From Asterias rubens (Eukaryota; Echinodermata; Asteroidea; Forcipulatida; Asteriidae): a stretch of DNA of 64,000 nt. The stretch lies in NCBI RefSeq assembly GCF_902459465.1, contig NC_047062.1, positions 746,501 to 810,500 on the forward strand. Direction: 5' to 3'. Within the stretch, counting starts at the first letter, position 1. The number at the start of each line of letters is the position of its first letter. Positions 26,601 through 36,107 of this stretch are shown piece after piece. The position numbers and the translations under genes are program-made. The notes beneath the pieces were generated by a model. The model was not told the DNA's origin and made no database searches. It worked only from the letters and a program-made list of their open reading frames with translations.

Positions 26601-29600
26601 CAGTGACGTCCTGGATATCAGGATACATTTCTGGAAGCATTATTTCATGAAAATTACGGATTTGTGAAGAATATATTACCAAAACCCACCACAGAAAAGT
26701 GTATGCCGCCATAGAATTTGAATCTGTTGAAATTAGTGGCTTGTTGCAGGTGAGATTTGAGTAATGAAGCTTTGAAAATTTTCCGCCCCAGAAACGGGCC
26801 TTAATAGTTGGGACTCTGTATTTGTGTACAGAGAAAGAGTCCTATATAGGGCTACTGTACACCTTACTATATCTAACAGTTAGACTAAGTTAATCATGGC
26901 ATTATGAGCTAAGCACCCTGCAGGCATAATTTGTACACAGCTCAATGGCACTTACATCAAATCTCACTATGATGGTCTTATGGAGATTGCAACTTACCAG
27001 CTTTATCAAACGACGTGGGTTTCCACATTGCTTTAAAGGCAAAGTATACTTTTGGTTTGTTGAACTGTTCATTTTGTTAAAACTAACATGTGAAAATAAT
27101 TTAACTTCAAAAGGTGGTCACGTTTTTGACATATCAGTGAAAATCCAGAGTGAATTTGTCAATGCAGAAGGAATCCAGAGTGAATTTGTCAATGCAGAAG
27201 GAATCCAGAGTGAATTTGTAATGCAGAAGGAATCCAGAGTGAATTTGTCAATGCAGAAGGAATCCAGAGTGAATTTGTCAATGCAGAAGGAATCCAGAGT
27301 GAATTTGTCAATGCAGTAGGAATCCAGAGTGAATTTGTCAATTCAGAAGGAATCCAGAGTGAATTTGTCAATTTAGAAGGAATCCACTAGCTGAGAAGCG
27401 GTTCTCAGCTTCAATTTGAGAGGGGGGGGGGGGGGGCATAAAAACTGATATCTTTTACAAAAACCACATTTCTTCAGAGTGACATATTTCTAAAAATGCT
27501 TTATATTATCGAAAGCTGATGTAAGCTTCTAACCAAAAGTTGTTATTGCCATCAAATTAAAGAGTGATTACCAAATTGTACACTTGTAATAGATCCCATT
27601 ATGTGAAAAGGCTTGTGACTTCATATCTGTATAACATTTACCTTCAACTGATTGTATACTTCGTTGCATTCTGTGAAGCGAACCATCCATTCTATTTGAA
27701 ACTTTGCAGAACCAGCGCAGCTGTCCACTAAACAATTGAAAAGACCAATATTACAAATCCATGTTTATCAAAAATGTGACACACCGCACCAAATTCAGTC
27801 ATAATAGGTTACGTTCAATTTTCAATGAGAACATAAGGATGTTGCATTAGTTGACATAAGAATATCTGGCATGTGTGTGTCCCCCTTAAAAACAAGTCTT
27901 TATAAAAACTAAAGTTATTAGATTCAGATGTAGGTTTGCAGTAATACCTTGTATTAAGTCTTAATTGAGTATGTGTGGTTGTGAGAATAACTGTAGGTAA
28001 GAAAGGCATGTAACTACAGTTTGTCAATTAAGAGCAAAGTGCCACAGCCAGGCAAGGCAAGACTTTCTAATGTGTATTTCATTGTTTCAATGGCACAGCT
28101 GGAAAACCAAATACAAGAAAATCAGCTGAAATGTTCTTTACCTTTAGGGCAATGTTCAACATCAGTAGAAGAAAGTATTGTATGGTTGACATACAAATTG
28201 CTCCTAGTGCAAATATATCTGTCATGAAAGGGGTCATCCAAACTTTTCAAAATAAGGGTTGTATGAAAATACATGTACTACTTTGAAAGCTTGCACTTGG
28301 GGTAAATAATAAATTATCAACCAACTTACCTCTAATTCCTATTTCAGTCTCCTCTGACAGGCTTTTGGTTATACCAACGTAATCATTCACCTAAGGTTAC
28401 AATACAAAAGTAAAATAAAGTTAGCAGAAACACTGGAATCTGCAAATGAGTTCAAATACAACTATGGGTAACTTTTTTGTATCGGTTTGTGCCACAGTTT
28501 TTCCAGGTTGTTCTAAATTAAAATAAACCTATCATTGCAAAGTACAGGATTGTGTAAACAGTTATATCTTAAAAAGTTATACTTATAAATAATTTTCCAT
28601 TTTGCATTCAATCTAATCTCCGTCAGTATGCACATGACACTGTCTTGTACAGAGTCATTAAAAATCAAGATGATGAAGTGGCACTCCAGGATGACCTGCA
28701 GCACATAAACACTTGGTGTAATCTAAACTGTATGTCTTTAAACCCAAATAAGTGTAAATTAATGACTGTGACCAGGTCTAGAAACCCTGCTAAACCACTG
28801 TATAAAATTGCCGAAAACACTTTGGAAAATGTGGATAGTTACAAATACTTGGGTGTTATTATCTCCAGGGACTTAAGCTGGAAAACACATGTTAATAAAG
28901 TCAGTTCCAAAGCCACTAGACTCAACGGATTTATTGGTAGAGTAGTTAAAACTAGAAACCCTTACATTCTGACTTTACTTTATCGCTCAATTAGCAGACC
29001 CATACTTGAATACGCAGCTCCAGTCTGGTGCCCTGTTCTTTCGACTCAGCAAAAAACGCTAGAGAAGGTACAGAGGCGATTCACCCGTTTTTGTTTGGGT
29101 CTGCCGAGAAGGGTTTTAATTGATTCTGTAAATGAAATAGAATATTCTGACAGGTGTGTCAAGCTGGGTCCTGCCTCTTTTGATCAACAGGGTTCGTTTC
29201 CTTTCAATTACGTTTGTTATTAAACGTTTATATAACAAATTTGACATTGACACGGACACTCTAATTCCCATTAATTGTAGACATATCGAATCTGTTAAAT
29301 TTGTCCATCATCGGGCTCGTTCCAATGCTGCCCATCATTCTATTTTTCACAGATTCTCTAGATTATGGGCAAACTACCGCCCTGCATTAAAGATACAATT
29401 ATCCATAGTTTATCCTCCTTCACAAATTCCCTCAGGAATCATTTATTAGTCCCTGGCGAGGAGGTCCCCTTGACCAAAACAGTTTAACTTTCTAGTTGCC
29501 TTGCCCATTCAAATACCTTGCTGCTGTTTTTTATTTCTCAAATTTATAGTGCCTTTTGCATAATTAACTAGAATCTCTCTTTTGACGATTTTGTATTTTT

Positions 29601-30113
29601 AATGCCCATTAGTGCTTTTATAGGTTTAACTGCTTGTATAGTTCTATATTTTTATACTGTATGCCATGTTTTAATAATGTCCATCTGTAATGTCCCTTTT
29701 TGTCTCTTCGTAAATTGTGGCATCAGGAGATTAATTCGATAGTAATTTAGTTTACTTTTTTAAAATCCTTCAGGGGTGCTGCTTTTTTTGTTATTGTATT
29801 GTATGTTCTTGTTTTTGTTTTCTTCTGTTCTTATTGTCTGTGCTTGAATTTTTGCCTGTGAAATTAATAAATGAATGAAATGAAAAACTAGTAGTAGGTG
29901 AAACTGTGTGTCCGTAAACTGGGCATATGATGAAATTTTGAGTTTATTGCTCAAAATGTTATTTATGACTCGGGAAACGGTGGGAAATTATTTCGTACTT
30001 ACCTCAGTCAACGTTGCAGTAAATATTCCTTGCTCAGGACCTTCACAGGAAGAAAGGTTCACACACAACGCCAATATAAAGACGAAGAGTTTTCGCAACC
30101 GTACACCCTCCAT
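14616..30113 (-). CDS. TMEM87: TMEM87A/B-like Golgi seven-transmembrane GOLD protein, complete
   Basis: Minus-strand exons: 30113-30003, 28390-28330, 27727-27642, 26447-26304, 24102-23962, 23665-23507, 22639-22540, 21839-21778, 21471-21351, 20607-20445, 18817-18733, 18365-18300, 17527-17360, 16218-16044, 15739-15628, 14685-14616. They total 1,824 nt (607 codons plus stop) with all phases matching. Residues 1-25 form a signal peptide; a luminal GOLD-type region follows, with Cys pairs and NST/NDT-like glycosylation sites; then seven helices from about residue 285 ([20 protein letters not shown] first, [20 protein letters not shown] last); then a cytosolic acidic tail with [14 protein letters not shown] and [12 protein letters not shown]. 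The family acts in the Golgi and is implicated in retrograde traffic and mechanosensitive currents. The protein is about 50 residues longer than human TMEM87A, owing to a Thr/Lys/Pro-rich linker in exons 5-6. Intron 12 appears to be an AT-AC intron. A single family gene cannot be assigned as A or B. Confidence 0.95.
14771..15320. repeat. 94/104-bp satellite array A (TMEM87 intron 15)
   Basis: About six units share AACTGTTGGACTCTGATTAT. The AGTAAC landmark falls at 14779, 14883, 14977, 15071 and 15165, with a diverged copy near 15269. Spacings are therefore 104, 94, 94, 94, 104. Each full unit carries two potential hairpins: AGTCCAACA paired with TGTTGGACT, and arms around the GATCCCATG/AAAGCAT segment. 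The same satellite recurs at 48538-49066. Confidence 0.9.
15451..15606. mobile_element. MITE, CCCAATTTCATAGAG family, copy 2
   Basis: It starts CCCCAATTTCATAGAGCTGC and ends GCAGCTCTATGAAATTGG, inverted. It shares TTAGCACAACACAATTATGC with copy 1. The right end lies about 20 bp from the TMEM87 exon 15 donor, so it is tight against a coding exon. Confidence 0.75.
15890..16020 (-). mobile_element. tRNA-derived SINE fragment
   Basis: Read on the minus strand, a box-A-like TAGCTCAGTTGGTAGAGTGC is followed by GGCCAACATTTTGG. The neighbouring TATTTTGTCAATATCTTCC is shared with the element at 40727-40945. It is truncated and lies in TMEM87 intron 14. Confidence 0.45.
16891..17278. mobile_element. 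Fold-back MITE, TAAAGGAACACGTTGCC family
   Basis: Outer arms of 28 bp (16891-16918 and 17251-17278) match with one mismatch and begin TAAAGGAACAC. The centre is a second hairpin built of CACGGTCGGCCAT and TGGGAGTCAAA with their complements (about 17057-17117). The whole 388 bp is close to one long imperfect hairpin, without coding capacity. It lies in TMEM87 intron 13, ending about 80 bp from exon 13. Confidence 0.85.
17528..18299 (-). other. Probable U12-type AT-AC intron of TMEM87
   Basis: The minus-strand intron starts ATATCCTTT right after the codons TGG TGG (exon 12 ends at 18300) and ends TTGAAC before GTG TTC AAA AGT (exon 13 starts at 17527). A branch site TTTCCTTAAC occupies 17541-17550, roughly 14 nt from the 3' end. 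These match the minor-spliceosome consensus 5' site ATATCCTT and branch TTCCTTAAC. The spliced protein keeps the transmembrane helix at full family length. A GT-AG alternative (donor GTGGAT at 18303, acceptor AAAAG at 17519) is also in frame, but it deletes residues of the helix and has a weak donor and no pyrimidine tract. Confidence 0.85.
17891..18186. repeat. Tandem duplication, two 148-bp copies
   Basis: A block beginning AAACTTGCACAT at 17891 recurs at 18039 with about 90 percent identity by eye; both contain CCCCTTGGTTGTTGTTGAAA and TTTGCACAAGCTGCATAGCC. The duplication lies entirely inside the putative AT-AC intron. Confidence 0.85.
18973..20369. mobile_element. TIR transposon, 1.4 kb, 6-bp target duplication
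   Basis: The terminal inverted repeat is CAGGGATGTGATT at 18973-18985 and its complement at 20357-20369. TACATA flanks both sides (18967-18972, 20370-20375). The right sub-end contains a short GCCGGAAATCCGGC palindromic stretch. The interior 19480-19880 is GC-richer than its surroundings and has open frames on the minus strand (19487-19876), but I recognise no transposase motif, so it is treated as non-autonomous. It is in TMEM87 intron 10. Confidence 0.8.
20640..21158. repeat. 33-bp array, 13 near-identical units
   Basis: The array proper runs 20730-21158 with a 33-bp unit that contains ACTAAACGCTTCTATCAG and TATGCATACAAT. By eye all units are identical. The sequence just before it (20680-20740: GGTTCTGAAAAGAACTGG then GTTGACAACTAAACG) matches the left arm of the fold-back element at 34511-34720, so the array amplified an internal piece of that element. 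Because 33 is a multiple of three, both strands show long repetitive open frames, which are not genes. It sits in TMEM87 intron 9. Confidence 0.92.
24570..24943. mobile_element. Fold-back MITE, TTTAAAGCCGTTGGACA family
   Basis: The left end TTTAAAGCCGTTGGACATTT (24570) pairs with a right end whose complement starts TTTAAAGCCATTTGACACTT (ending 24943). The inside carries AACAAACCTGTGAAAATTT and TCAATCGGTCATC, also found in the GTGGACACTATTGG family, so the two families are related. It lies in TMEM87 intron 4. Confidence 0.75.
25031..25750. repeat. 60-bp minisatellite, 12 units
   Basis: Twelve exact-length units lie in TMEM87 intron 4, each containing TTCCCTCAATGGTCTGGTTC. Two variable sites define unit types: TGACATG or TCACATG, and GTGTAG or GTGAAG. 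In order, the first site reads TGAC x3, TCAC x3, TGAC x3, TCAC x2, TGAC x1. On the gene's strand the TCAC type creates CATGTGAGTATAAATG, a good 5' splice-site match, while the TGAC type gives GTCAGT. The 20-codon open frame on the minus strand (25017-25754) is a by-product of the 60-bp period and lacks exon-like borders. Confidence 0.93.
26566..26854. mobile_element. Candidate TIR element with TAGCCCT ends
   Basis: It begins TAGCCCTGGAGGCCTTACC and ends GAGTCCTATATAGGGCTA. A much shorter relative at 37629-37703 joins TAGCCCTGGCGGCCTTAC almost directly to GAGTCCTATATAGGGCTA, as if internally deleted. The inverted match is only about 7 bp, so the call is tentative. It lies in TMEM87 intron 3. 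Confidence 0.4.
27142..27380. repeat. 30-bp minisatellite, 8 units
   Basis: The unit contains AATCCAGAGTGAATTTGTC followed by AATGCAGAAGG. The third unit has lost one base (29 bp), so no reading frame continues through the array. The last two units are diverged (ATTCAG, ATTTAG). A poly-G tract at 27422-27436 follows. It lies in TMEM87 intron 3. Confidence 0.9.
28618..29884 (+). mobile_element. 5'-truncated LINE (CR1/Jockey-like RT C-terminus), degenerate
   Basis: This is antisense to TMEM87 inside intron 1. The translation starts at the reverse transcriptase catalytic box, here Y-A-H-D (28627-28638) rather than the usual Y/F-A-D-D. It continues with [38 protein letters not shown] and [18 protein letters not shown], typical of the end of CR1/Jockey-group RTs. 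A frameshift near 29150-29160 moves the rest to another frame ending at 29449. The 3' end carries a short ATGAA-type repeat (29868-29884). It is non-functional by frameshift, catalytic substitution and truncation. Confidence 0.85.
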
Positions 30114-32278
30114 GTTGGCAAAATATCTGACTAAATATTACACTGGTTTCTCAATATAAAACAGATTGATTACTCATTGACGAAGCAGGTTACCATCACA
30201 TGATCCCGACGTGTCTCTCTCTTTTGGTCTCTTTCCCCCCTCTCGCGAACGCAGAGAGAGGGCGCTATTCAGTTGTATCAACTCTATAAGATGGATTGAC
30301 GTTACCTCTTACTAGCTCGGTTTTGGTAGCATAATATTGCCTATCACAGTATCCTAAACAACCGATCATTGCTCTAACAATCTGGATAATGGAGATTGCA
30401 AAATTTTAACTTTTTACTAAAAAGTTATCATATACACAGATTGATAAGCTATAGTCGAAGGAAGCGACAGAATACATCCTGATGTAATCGAGTGAAATTA
30501 CAACACTTAAAGCCCTCCATGAATCGCATTTTCTCTCTTAAGGTTGTAGTTTGAAATTGATACTCACAGTTTCAATCGATGTTCCAATCGATTCGAGTGA
30601 ATTGCAGTCTTAAAAAAAAAGGTAAGATATACCAGGACAGGTGAGTCAGTAAGGAGTTCTAATCTCGCACAGTCTCTCCCGCCCCCCCCCCCCCAAGTCA
30701 TCACCTTCTCAACTTTTTCTTTTACGTGATTTTTCTCAAAACTCACCATAATAGGTTAGAAAACATTTTTGCAGTATTTGGAAAGTATTGTTTGTTCAAA
30801 ATCTATAAAACTTGTCAAACCTGTGCGACGTTGGAGCGCTTGGTTGTGTGTTTATCCCGTTCTGTGGACAAATTTGTAGGCCCCGGGAAAGTTTATTCGA
30901 TAATGCCGCCAGTTTGTTGGTGCACATGGTGCACTGATGAGGCCTGGGTTGACAATTCTATTGTATTTTTGTGTTGCCTTAAAATTAGACCGAATAACAA
31001 GAACTGATTAATGTCTGAACCCTAAAATAAGCTTCAAACACAAAATTCAAAATGACCGCTTATATGGCGGTCAATTTGAATTCCACATTGCATTCAACAC
31101 TATCACGTGAAAAATCACTACAACTTTTCTGGAAATAAAACTAAAAGTAAAAACAAGTAAAAATTTGGTTGAAAGAGACAAAAACGTTCAAAGCATTTGA
31201 AAAGTCAAAATGAATGTATGCCCTAACAGTTGAACCCTGATGACATAATTATAGGCCCTATCTTTTTCAGTCTGGCCTTAATAAAAACAAATGTTGGGTG
31301 GCCATAGAGCTTGATGGTGATCGAATAATGCGATAACAATCTACTAGTAAGGGCATACACTGAGTTTGCCACAACCTCCGGCAAGTTTGTGGGTTAAAAC
31401 ATCCGACTCTCATCACACAAATTAATCTCCTAATAAATCTCCTCAAGTTTGTGTCTATTATGGGAACGAAAACGAAATCGTGAAGGGCCAAACTGCGTAT
31501 AGAACTTAACTTCATTACCAGTGACTGTGTGAATGCTGTATTTAAAGACCGATTAATCTCAAACCCGTTCTCCTGACGCTGATATGAGATAAGGGAAGAT
31601 TACACAAGAAGTGTTTCTGATATAATTATTTTTATTTATTGATCTGGTCAATCGAAATAAAAATCCATTTGTTGTGGAGTAATTTTCGAAAATATCCCCG
31701 ACGAGAAAAAAAAAGCTCTTAACTGTAAAAACAAAAAATTCGATCACGACTATAATCACGACAAATAAAATCCCTTTAGGGATCCAGACAAAAGGGAATG
31801 CCCAACTGGCTAATTTTCATTTCCAACAGTTTTGACGGATTTTGAAATCTTGAATATCGTCAGCCGTAGACATAACGGTTATAATGACAATACAGTCATG
31901 TGCATTATAGCGAGCTATATCAGTCAGTAGCTCGATATTTTGTTTTACATGTATCTATATTCTTGATAGAAATAACACAGCCTCTTATTGATCCTTTCCA
32001 ACTACCTAGAAAAGACTTTGATCCTACTGCTGGCTTTTTCGCTTTTGTATCAGACAGAATGCGACAATCTTTTAATCGATTACCGGCTTCAAAAGGCTTA
32101 ATCTCCGGGTATCTACGTCACTGATCAGTAGTCACCGCATGCTACCACAGACAAGGCCTTGCCAACAACACGGACAAACATAGCGTTATTAAGGGTGGAA
32201 TGACTCCTTTATTCAATCGCTAACTCTTTGTACGAGTGTTGGGAGGAGCAATTAATTGTCGAGAATTGTACAGGATAC
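30114..32278. promoter_or_regulatory. Divergent spacer between TMEM87 and the 444-residue gene
   Basis: TMEM87 starts leftward at 30113 and the next gene rightward at 32740, so both promoters fall in this stretch. It includes a CpG-containing block around 30230-30300, a poly-C run at 30682-30693 and AT-rich DNA at 31000-31800. No exon or complete mobile element is recognised. Confidence 0.4.
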
Positions 32279-32284
32279 TATAAA
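32279..32284 (+). promoter_or_regulatory. TATA box of the 444-residue gene
   Basis: TATAAA in the context GATACTATAAATTCAG lies 456 bases before the start codon. A start of transcription near 32310 would give a 5' leader containing a plausible splice donor (AAACAG|GTAGGT at 32342). The call is supported by position and match only. Confidence 0.45.
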
Positions 32285-32341
32285 TTCAGTTTAGCAAGAG
32301 TGTTTGGAGTCCACAGAGTTACCTTAAGGTGCTTAAAACAG

Positions 32342-32728
32342 GTAGGTTCAACTTTACTTCAATAATTAGGGGAAAAATAAAATTCTACTTCTATCTCATG
32401 TGGAGTAAGTTGCGAAACTGAAGCGCTTATTAGTTACGACCAAGGTGGTCTTGCGGTAACAAACGGAAAAATTAACGCCTAAGCGTACTCGGCGAAGTAG
32501 ATCTGCTCATCACATTGGGCCATACTGTTTAATTGATAAGTTTCACGTTTTGTAGTTCGTGTTGGAATTAATCTGTAATCTGATTAACTCTTAACAAACA
32601 GGTTCACTTGACGCAATCAACAATCTAGTGGAACAGCATTATTTAGTGTCTGTCTACGACCTTTCGGCTGATTTATAACAGATGAGTTATAAGATTCACA
32701 ACTTCGAAGTCTCATCAAGGTTTTACAG
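32342..32728 (+). other. Possible 5'-UTR intron
   Basis: The donor is GTAGGT at 32342. Two acceptors are possible: TTATAACAG ending at 32681, or TTTTACAG ending at 32728, the latter 11 bases before the start codon. The first would leave an upstream ATG at 32682 opening a 57-codon frame that overlaps the main start in another frame; the second removes it. The splicing is inference from consensus only. Confidence 0.35.
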
Positions 32729-32739
32729 AAGGTCCAGTC

Positions 32740-34074
32740 ATGGCGAATGGTTCTTATCGACTGGATTTGAAGAGGGACGACGCCCGGACTCTCATGATGA
32801 AAATGGACGCTCGTCTAACGTACGCTGGACGCGAGAGGAACGCCGCGTTTCAGCTTGAGGGTCAACGTGAACTGAAACACATCGACTACGCTCGGCATCT
32901 TATCAATGCTGACTTCAATCGGGCTAAGAGAGAAATACAACGCCGTATTGACTTCTTCCAAACGCTGCAGGAGCAGAACAGGGAAAGACAGAAGAAGAGA
33001 GATATTGCTTGGTGTGAAGATGAAGAGAAGGATTGGGAACGAAAGGCACGAGCAGCCAGGAGGCGCAGAACTCTCCCTAAGATTAAAGTCTACAAGAACC
33101 ACAAAGCTGAGGCTGTTGGTTCAATTCGACGCGACCAGAAGAGAGAGTTTGCAAACAAGATGACAAATGTAATGAGTTTGAATCGATCACTGGATGCACT
33201 CACTAATTCCTACGCAAAACGAAAGACACGGAATGAACAAACCGAGGATGAGAAATCCATTAAGGGTAGTTTAGAGGATGAGCCTAAACCGACGCAACCT
33301 AAGTACGGTATGCCTGCGACACAAACATTAAGTCTACCTGAACTACCTGCCAGTAAAACTGGACCCAAGAAGAGTTCGTTGAGTCAGATGATATCAAGCG
33401 GCGAGACAAAGTTCCCCGGGATCGGTGCGAATGAGAAGCAACAAGTCGCAGCCCCGGGGAAGCCGACGAACACGAGTCTAAGGACATTCTACATGAACAC
33501 AAGTACCAACTCACAGCCTGCGGTAAATGTAAGCGACCGCGGACGGCGTCGGGTTTCAATCGTCGATCCAACCACCCAGACGAAAACACGCCGTGTTCCA
33601 GCTCTAAAACTCGGCCCCCAACAAAATATTCCACTCCGCTTTTACGAACCTGAGACAAATCCTTTCTTGAACGGGGACAATGTCACTCCAACAAACCGCT
33701 CAAGCGAACTCTTGAACGCCAACAAGGCGGATGAGATGTATATTTGGCTCGGGTTCGATTCTGAGGAGGAATACGAGAAACTAAAACGAGGCGAGTTGGT
33801 GCTGGAATTCGACGACGAAGCTGGGTCTGACACCAGTAGTAACGTAGACGCGAATGACCGTCGGCTTCGGGAGCTTACAGGGGGAGGAGATGCTCGACCT
33901 ATCGGGGAAACCCCGGACCATCTAACCCGGAGGTCCGAGTCCAAACTAGGTGCACCGAGGATTATGATTGCCTCGGCGAATGATACCCGTAATCTTAAAG
34001 GCTTGGATCGGTTTGCAAATGCCGCAAAAATGGTCATGATTGTTCGGCAATTTCAAACCAGTATATTAGAATGA
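32740..34074 (+). CDS. Unrecognised 444-residue protein, single exon
   Basis: This is an uninterrupted open frame from ATG (context CCAGTCATGG) to TGA, clearly GC-richer than its flanks and the only long frame here with non-repetitive, gene-like composition. Residues 1-115 are charged and predicted helical (RHLINADFNRAKREIQRRID, then QEQNRERQKKRDIAW and a RRRR cluster), suggesting a coiled coil and basic nuclear or RNA-binding character. Residues 150-330 are low-complexity Ser/Thr/Pro/Lys with a short RRRVSIVDPTTQTKTRR basic patch. Residues 330-370 are acidic (GFDSEEEYEKLKRGE). No signal peptide or membrane segment is seen. I do not recognise the family. A very tentative comparison is with small coiled-coil proteins of the CCDC190 type; I would not name it. 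Absence of introns among intron-rich neighbours may mean a retrocopy or a lineage-specific gene. Confidence 0.8.
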   Translation: MANGSYRLDLKRDDARTLMMKMDARLTYAGRERNAAFQLEGQRELKHIDYARHLINADFNRAKREIQRRIDFFQTLQEQNRERQKKRDIAWCEDEEKDWERKARAARRRRTLPKIKVYKNHKAEAVGSIRRDQKREFANKMTNVMSLNRSLDALTNSYAKRKTRNEQTEDEKSIKGSLEDEPKPTQPKYGMPATQTLSLPELPASKTGPKKSSLSQMISSGETKFPGIGANEKQQVAAPGKPTNTSLRTFYMNTSTNSQPAVNVSDRGRRRVSIVDPTTQTKTRRVPALKLGPQQNIPLRFYEPETNPFLNGDNVTPTNRSSELLNANKADEMYIWLGFDSEEEYEKLKRGELVLEFDDEAGSDTSSNVDANDRRLRELTGGGDARPIGETPDHLTRRSESKLGAPRIMIASANDTRNLKGLDRFANAAKMVMIVRQFQTSILE

Positions 34075-34391
34075 GACTCTTTGCATTGTTTATCCCACCG
34101 CTCATATTATTATGAAGCAGTGTCAATTTAAACAATGAACAGTAAATCCCTCTTTCTATCAGCAAAGAACAATATTCTATGACTTTGTATGCACTGGACT
34201 AAAACACGGACTTGTGTGTGATTACATATTCCATGTTTTTGTATTATCTTTTGAAGCAGGAATAAGCTCCTACCCAAAAGCCCATTTATTCTAATTTCAT
34301 GAAGTCAAATGTTTGTATCCTAACAAACTTTGTAAAATTTGTTTGTAAAAGGTGGCCCTAATTCTCGGAATCGATCTACAACTGCTCAGTG

Positions 34392-34397
34392 AATAAA
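34392..34397 (+). terminator. Poly(A) signal of the 444-residue gene
   Basis: AATAAA lies 318 bases after the stop codon, followed by a TGTGTCTAG GT-rich stretch about 25-30 bases on, as expected for a cleavage region. Confidence 0.6.
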
Positions 34398-34510
34398 GTC
34401 CAGTGTCCTCACTCATCTAGTGTGTCTAGTGCAAACTAGGGGATACAAATCAAAGTTACTCTTCCTAAACTATACGTGCACCACAGAGATTCAATGAAAA
34501 TGTTCTGATA

Positions 34511-34720
34511 TGAGGTTTGTGGTAACACCATGTGTAATGAGAAGTGTTGGTTCTGAAAACAACCGGTGGTTGACAACTCAACGTTTCGATCACTATGCTC
34601 TGATCGTCTTCAGGAGAATGATACGAAGACGTTTAGAGCATAATAAATATACTGGTCGAAAAGTTGAGTTGTCAACCACCGGTTCTTTTCAGAACCAACA
34701 CAAACCACAAACCTCACCTA
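34511..34720. mobile_element. Fold-back element, GGTTTGTGGTAACACC family
   Basis: Long inverted arms run GTGTTGGTTCTGAAAACAAC... from 34544 and the complement ends at 34702, each about 38 bp. A second outer pair, GAGGTTTGTGG (34512) and CCACAAACCTC (34707), encloses them. Fragments of the same family occur at 20640-20740, 26466-26540, 36580-36740 and 40565-40710, often next to AAACTTTGCATGGT. Confidence 0.75.
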
Positions 34721-35157
34721 ATTTTACCCCCAAAGCAAAGTTTCAAATCCTACTGATATTGAAAAGGTTGTAATGTAATCAGTTCGTACCTGCAGAATTC
34801 TTGAAATTTTGTGAAAGGTTTAACGGATGCACTATTGCTTCATACAAAATATTAATTTTATATTTGTATTTTTACAACTTGTGCAATATAATTAGTTTAC
34901 ATCAAAACGTTTTTGACGAACTGTGTTATCAAATAAAAAGTGTATATGTACAGAGAAAAGTTCTGTAATAAAATAAACACCGGTGGTTTTTCCACCTCGA
35001 AATATTTCATACGAAACTTTGATCCGACCCATCTTGTTTCTAGGCTGTGATGTCCACTTGAGTACCAAAAGCCCGCACATAACCGCCAAGTTAGTTTGCC
35101 TTTAATAAAACCGGAACTTCTAAAACTTGTGTACTCTTTAATTTCCTACTTGAAAGA

Positions 35158-35490
35158 CCCTGGACACTATTGGTAATTGTCAAAGACCAGTCTTCTTACT
35201 TGGTGTGTTTCGACAAATGCACAAAATAGCGGCTTGTGAAAATTTGAACTCAATTGGTCGTCGAAGTTGCGAGATAACAATGGAAGAAAAAAAACTGTCA
35301 CACAAAGTGTGATCTAATTTTGAGGCCCCGAAATCAAACTCATGGAAAATTACTTCTTTCTCGAAAACTACATTACTTCAGAGGGAGCCGTTTCTTATAC
35401 CACGAACAGCTCTCCATTGCTTGTTAACGTCAAGTAAGTTTTCATGCAAACAATTATTTGAGTCATTACCAATAGTGCCTGCTGCCTTTA
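35158..35490. mobile_element. GTGGACACTATTGG fold-back MITE, copy 1
   Basis: It starts CCTGGACACTATTGGTAATT and ends ATTACCAATAGTGCCTGCTG. The interior has ATTTGAACTCAATTGGTCGTC and GGAAAATTACTTCTTTCTC, diagnostic of the family. It is diverged at both ends. Confidence 0.8.
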
Positions 35491-36107
35491 AGAGGCATGG
35501 CTACAATAATGTGACCTTGCAGTCATACCTTAAAAGAACGTTACAGAACCTTAAAAGAACCTTACAGAACAATACAGATTGTTGCTAACTATATAAAGAC
35601 TTGCTGGCAGTATAAGCACTGTATGTAACCCACCATACACATGAGAACTGACAAATCTACAGAATTTGAGATTGATCGGTAATCTTGGTCACGAGAAAAG
35701 AGTGAAAAACCGTTTGCATGAAATCGATTTTTCTTTTATAAAACGCTCACTGAGCAATAAACTAAAAATTGAAAGTTGTTTAAACTTATTTCACATCAAA
35801 ATAGTATGACATTTCAGACAGACATATTTCAAGCGATGTTGTCTGACTTAAACATCATTAGACCGTGTAAGTTTTATGTAAATCTGTGGTCTTATATAAG
35901 TTTTTTGTTACCAGTTCTGAAATATCCCTTTCAATCCAATTTAATTCACATGTATTTCCATAAAACATTTCCACAATATCATAGAATCTTTAAAGAACAT
36001 TCTGATTACAACGCAACTTTGCATTTATACCTCGACGTTGACTAAAGCAAGCTAGTCGAAACGTTGAGACCACAATAAAGAACCGACTCCGCGGTAGTGC
36101 AGTTAAC

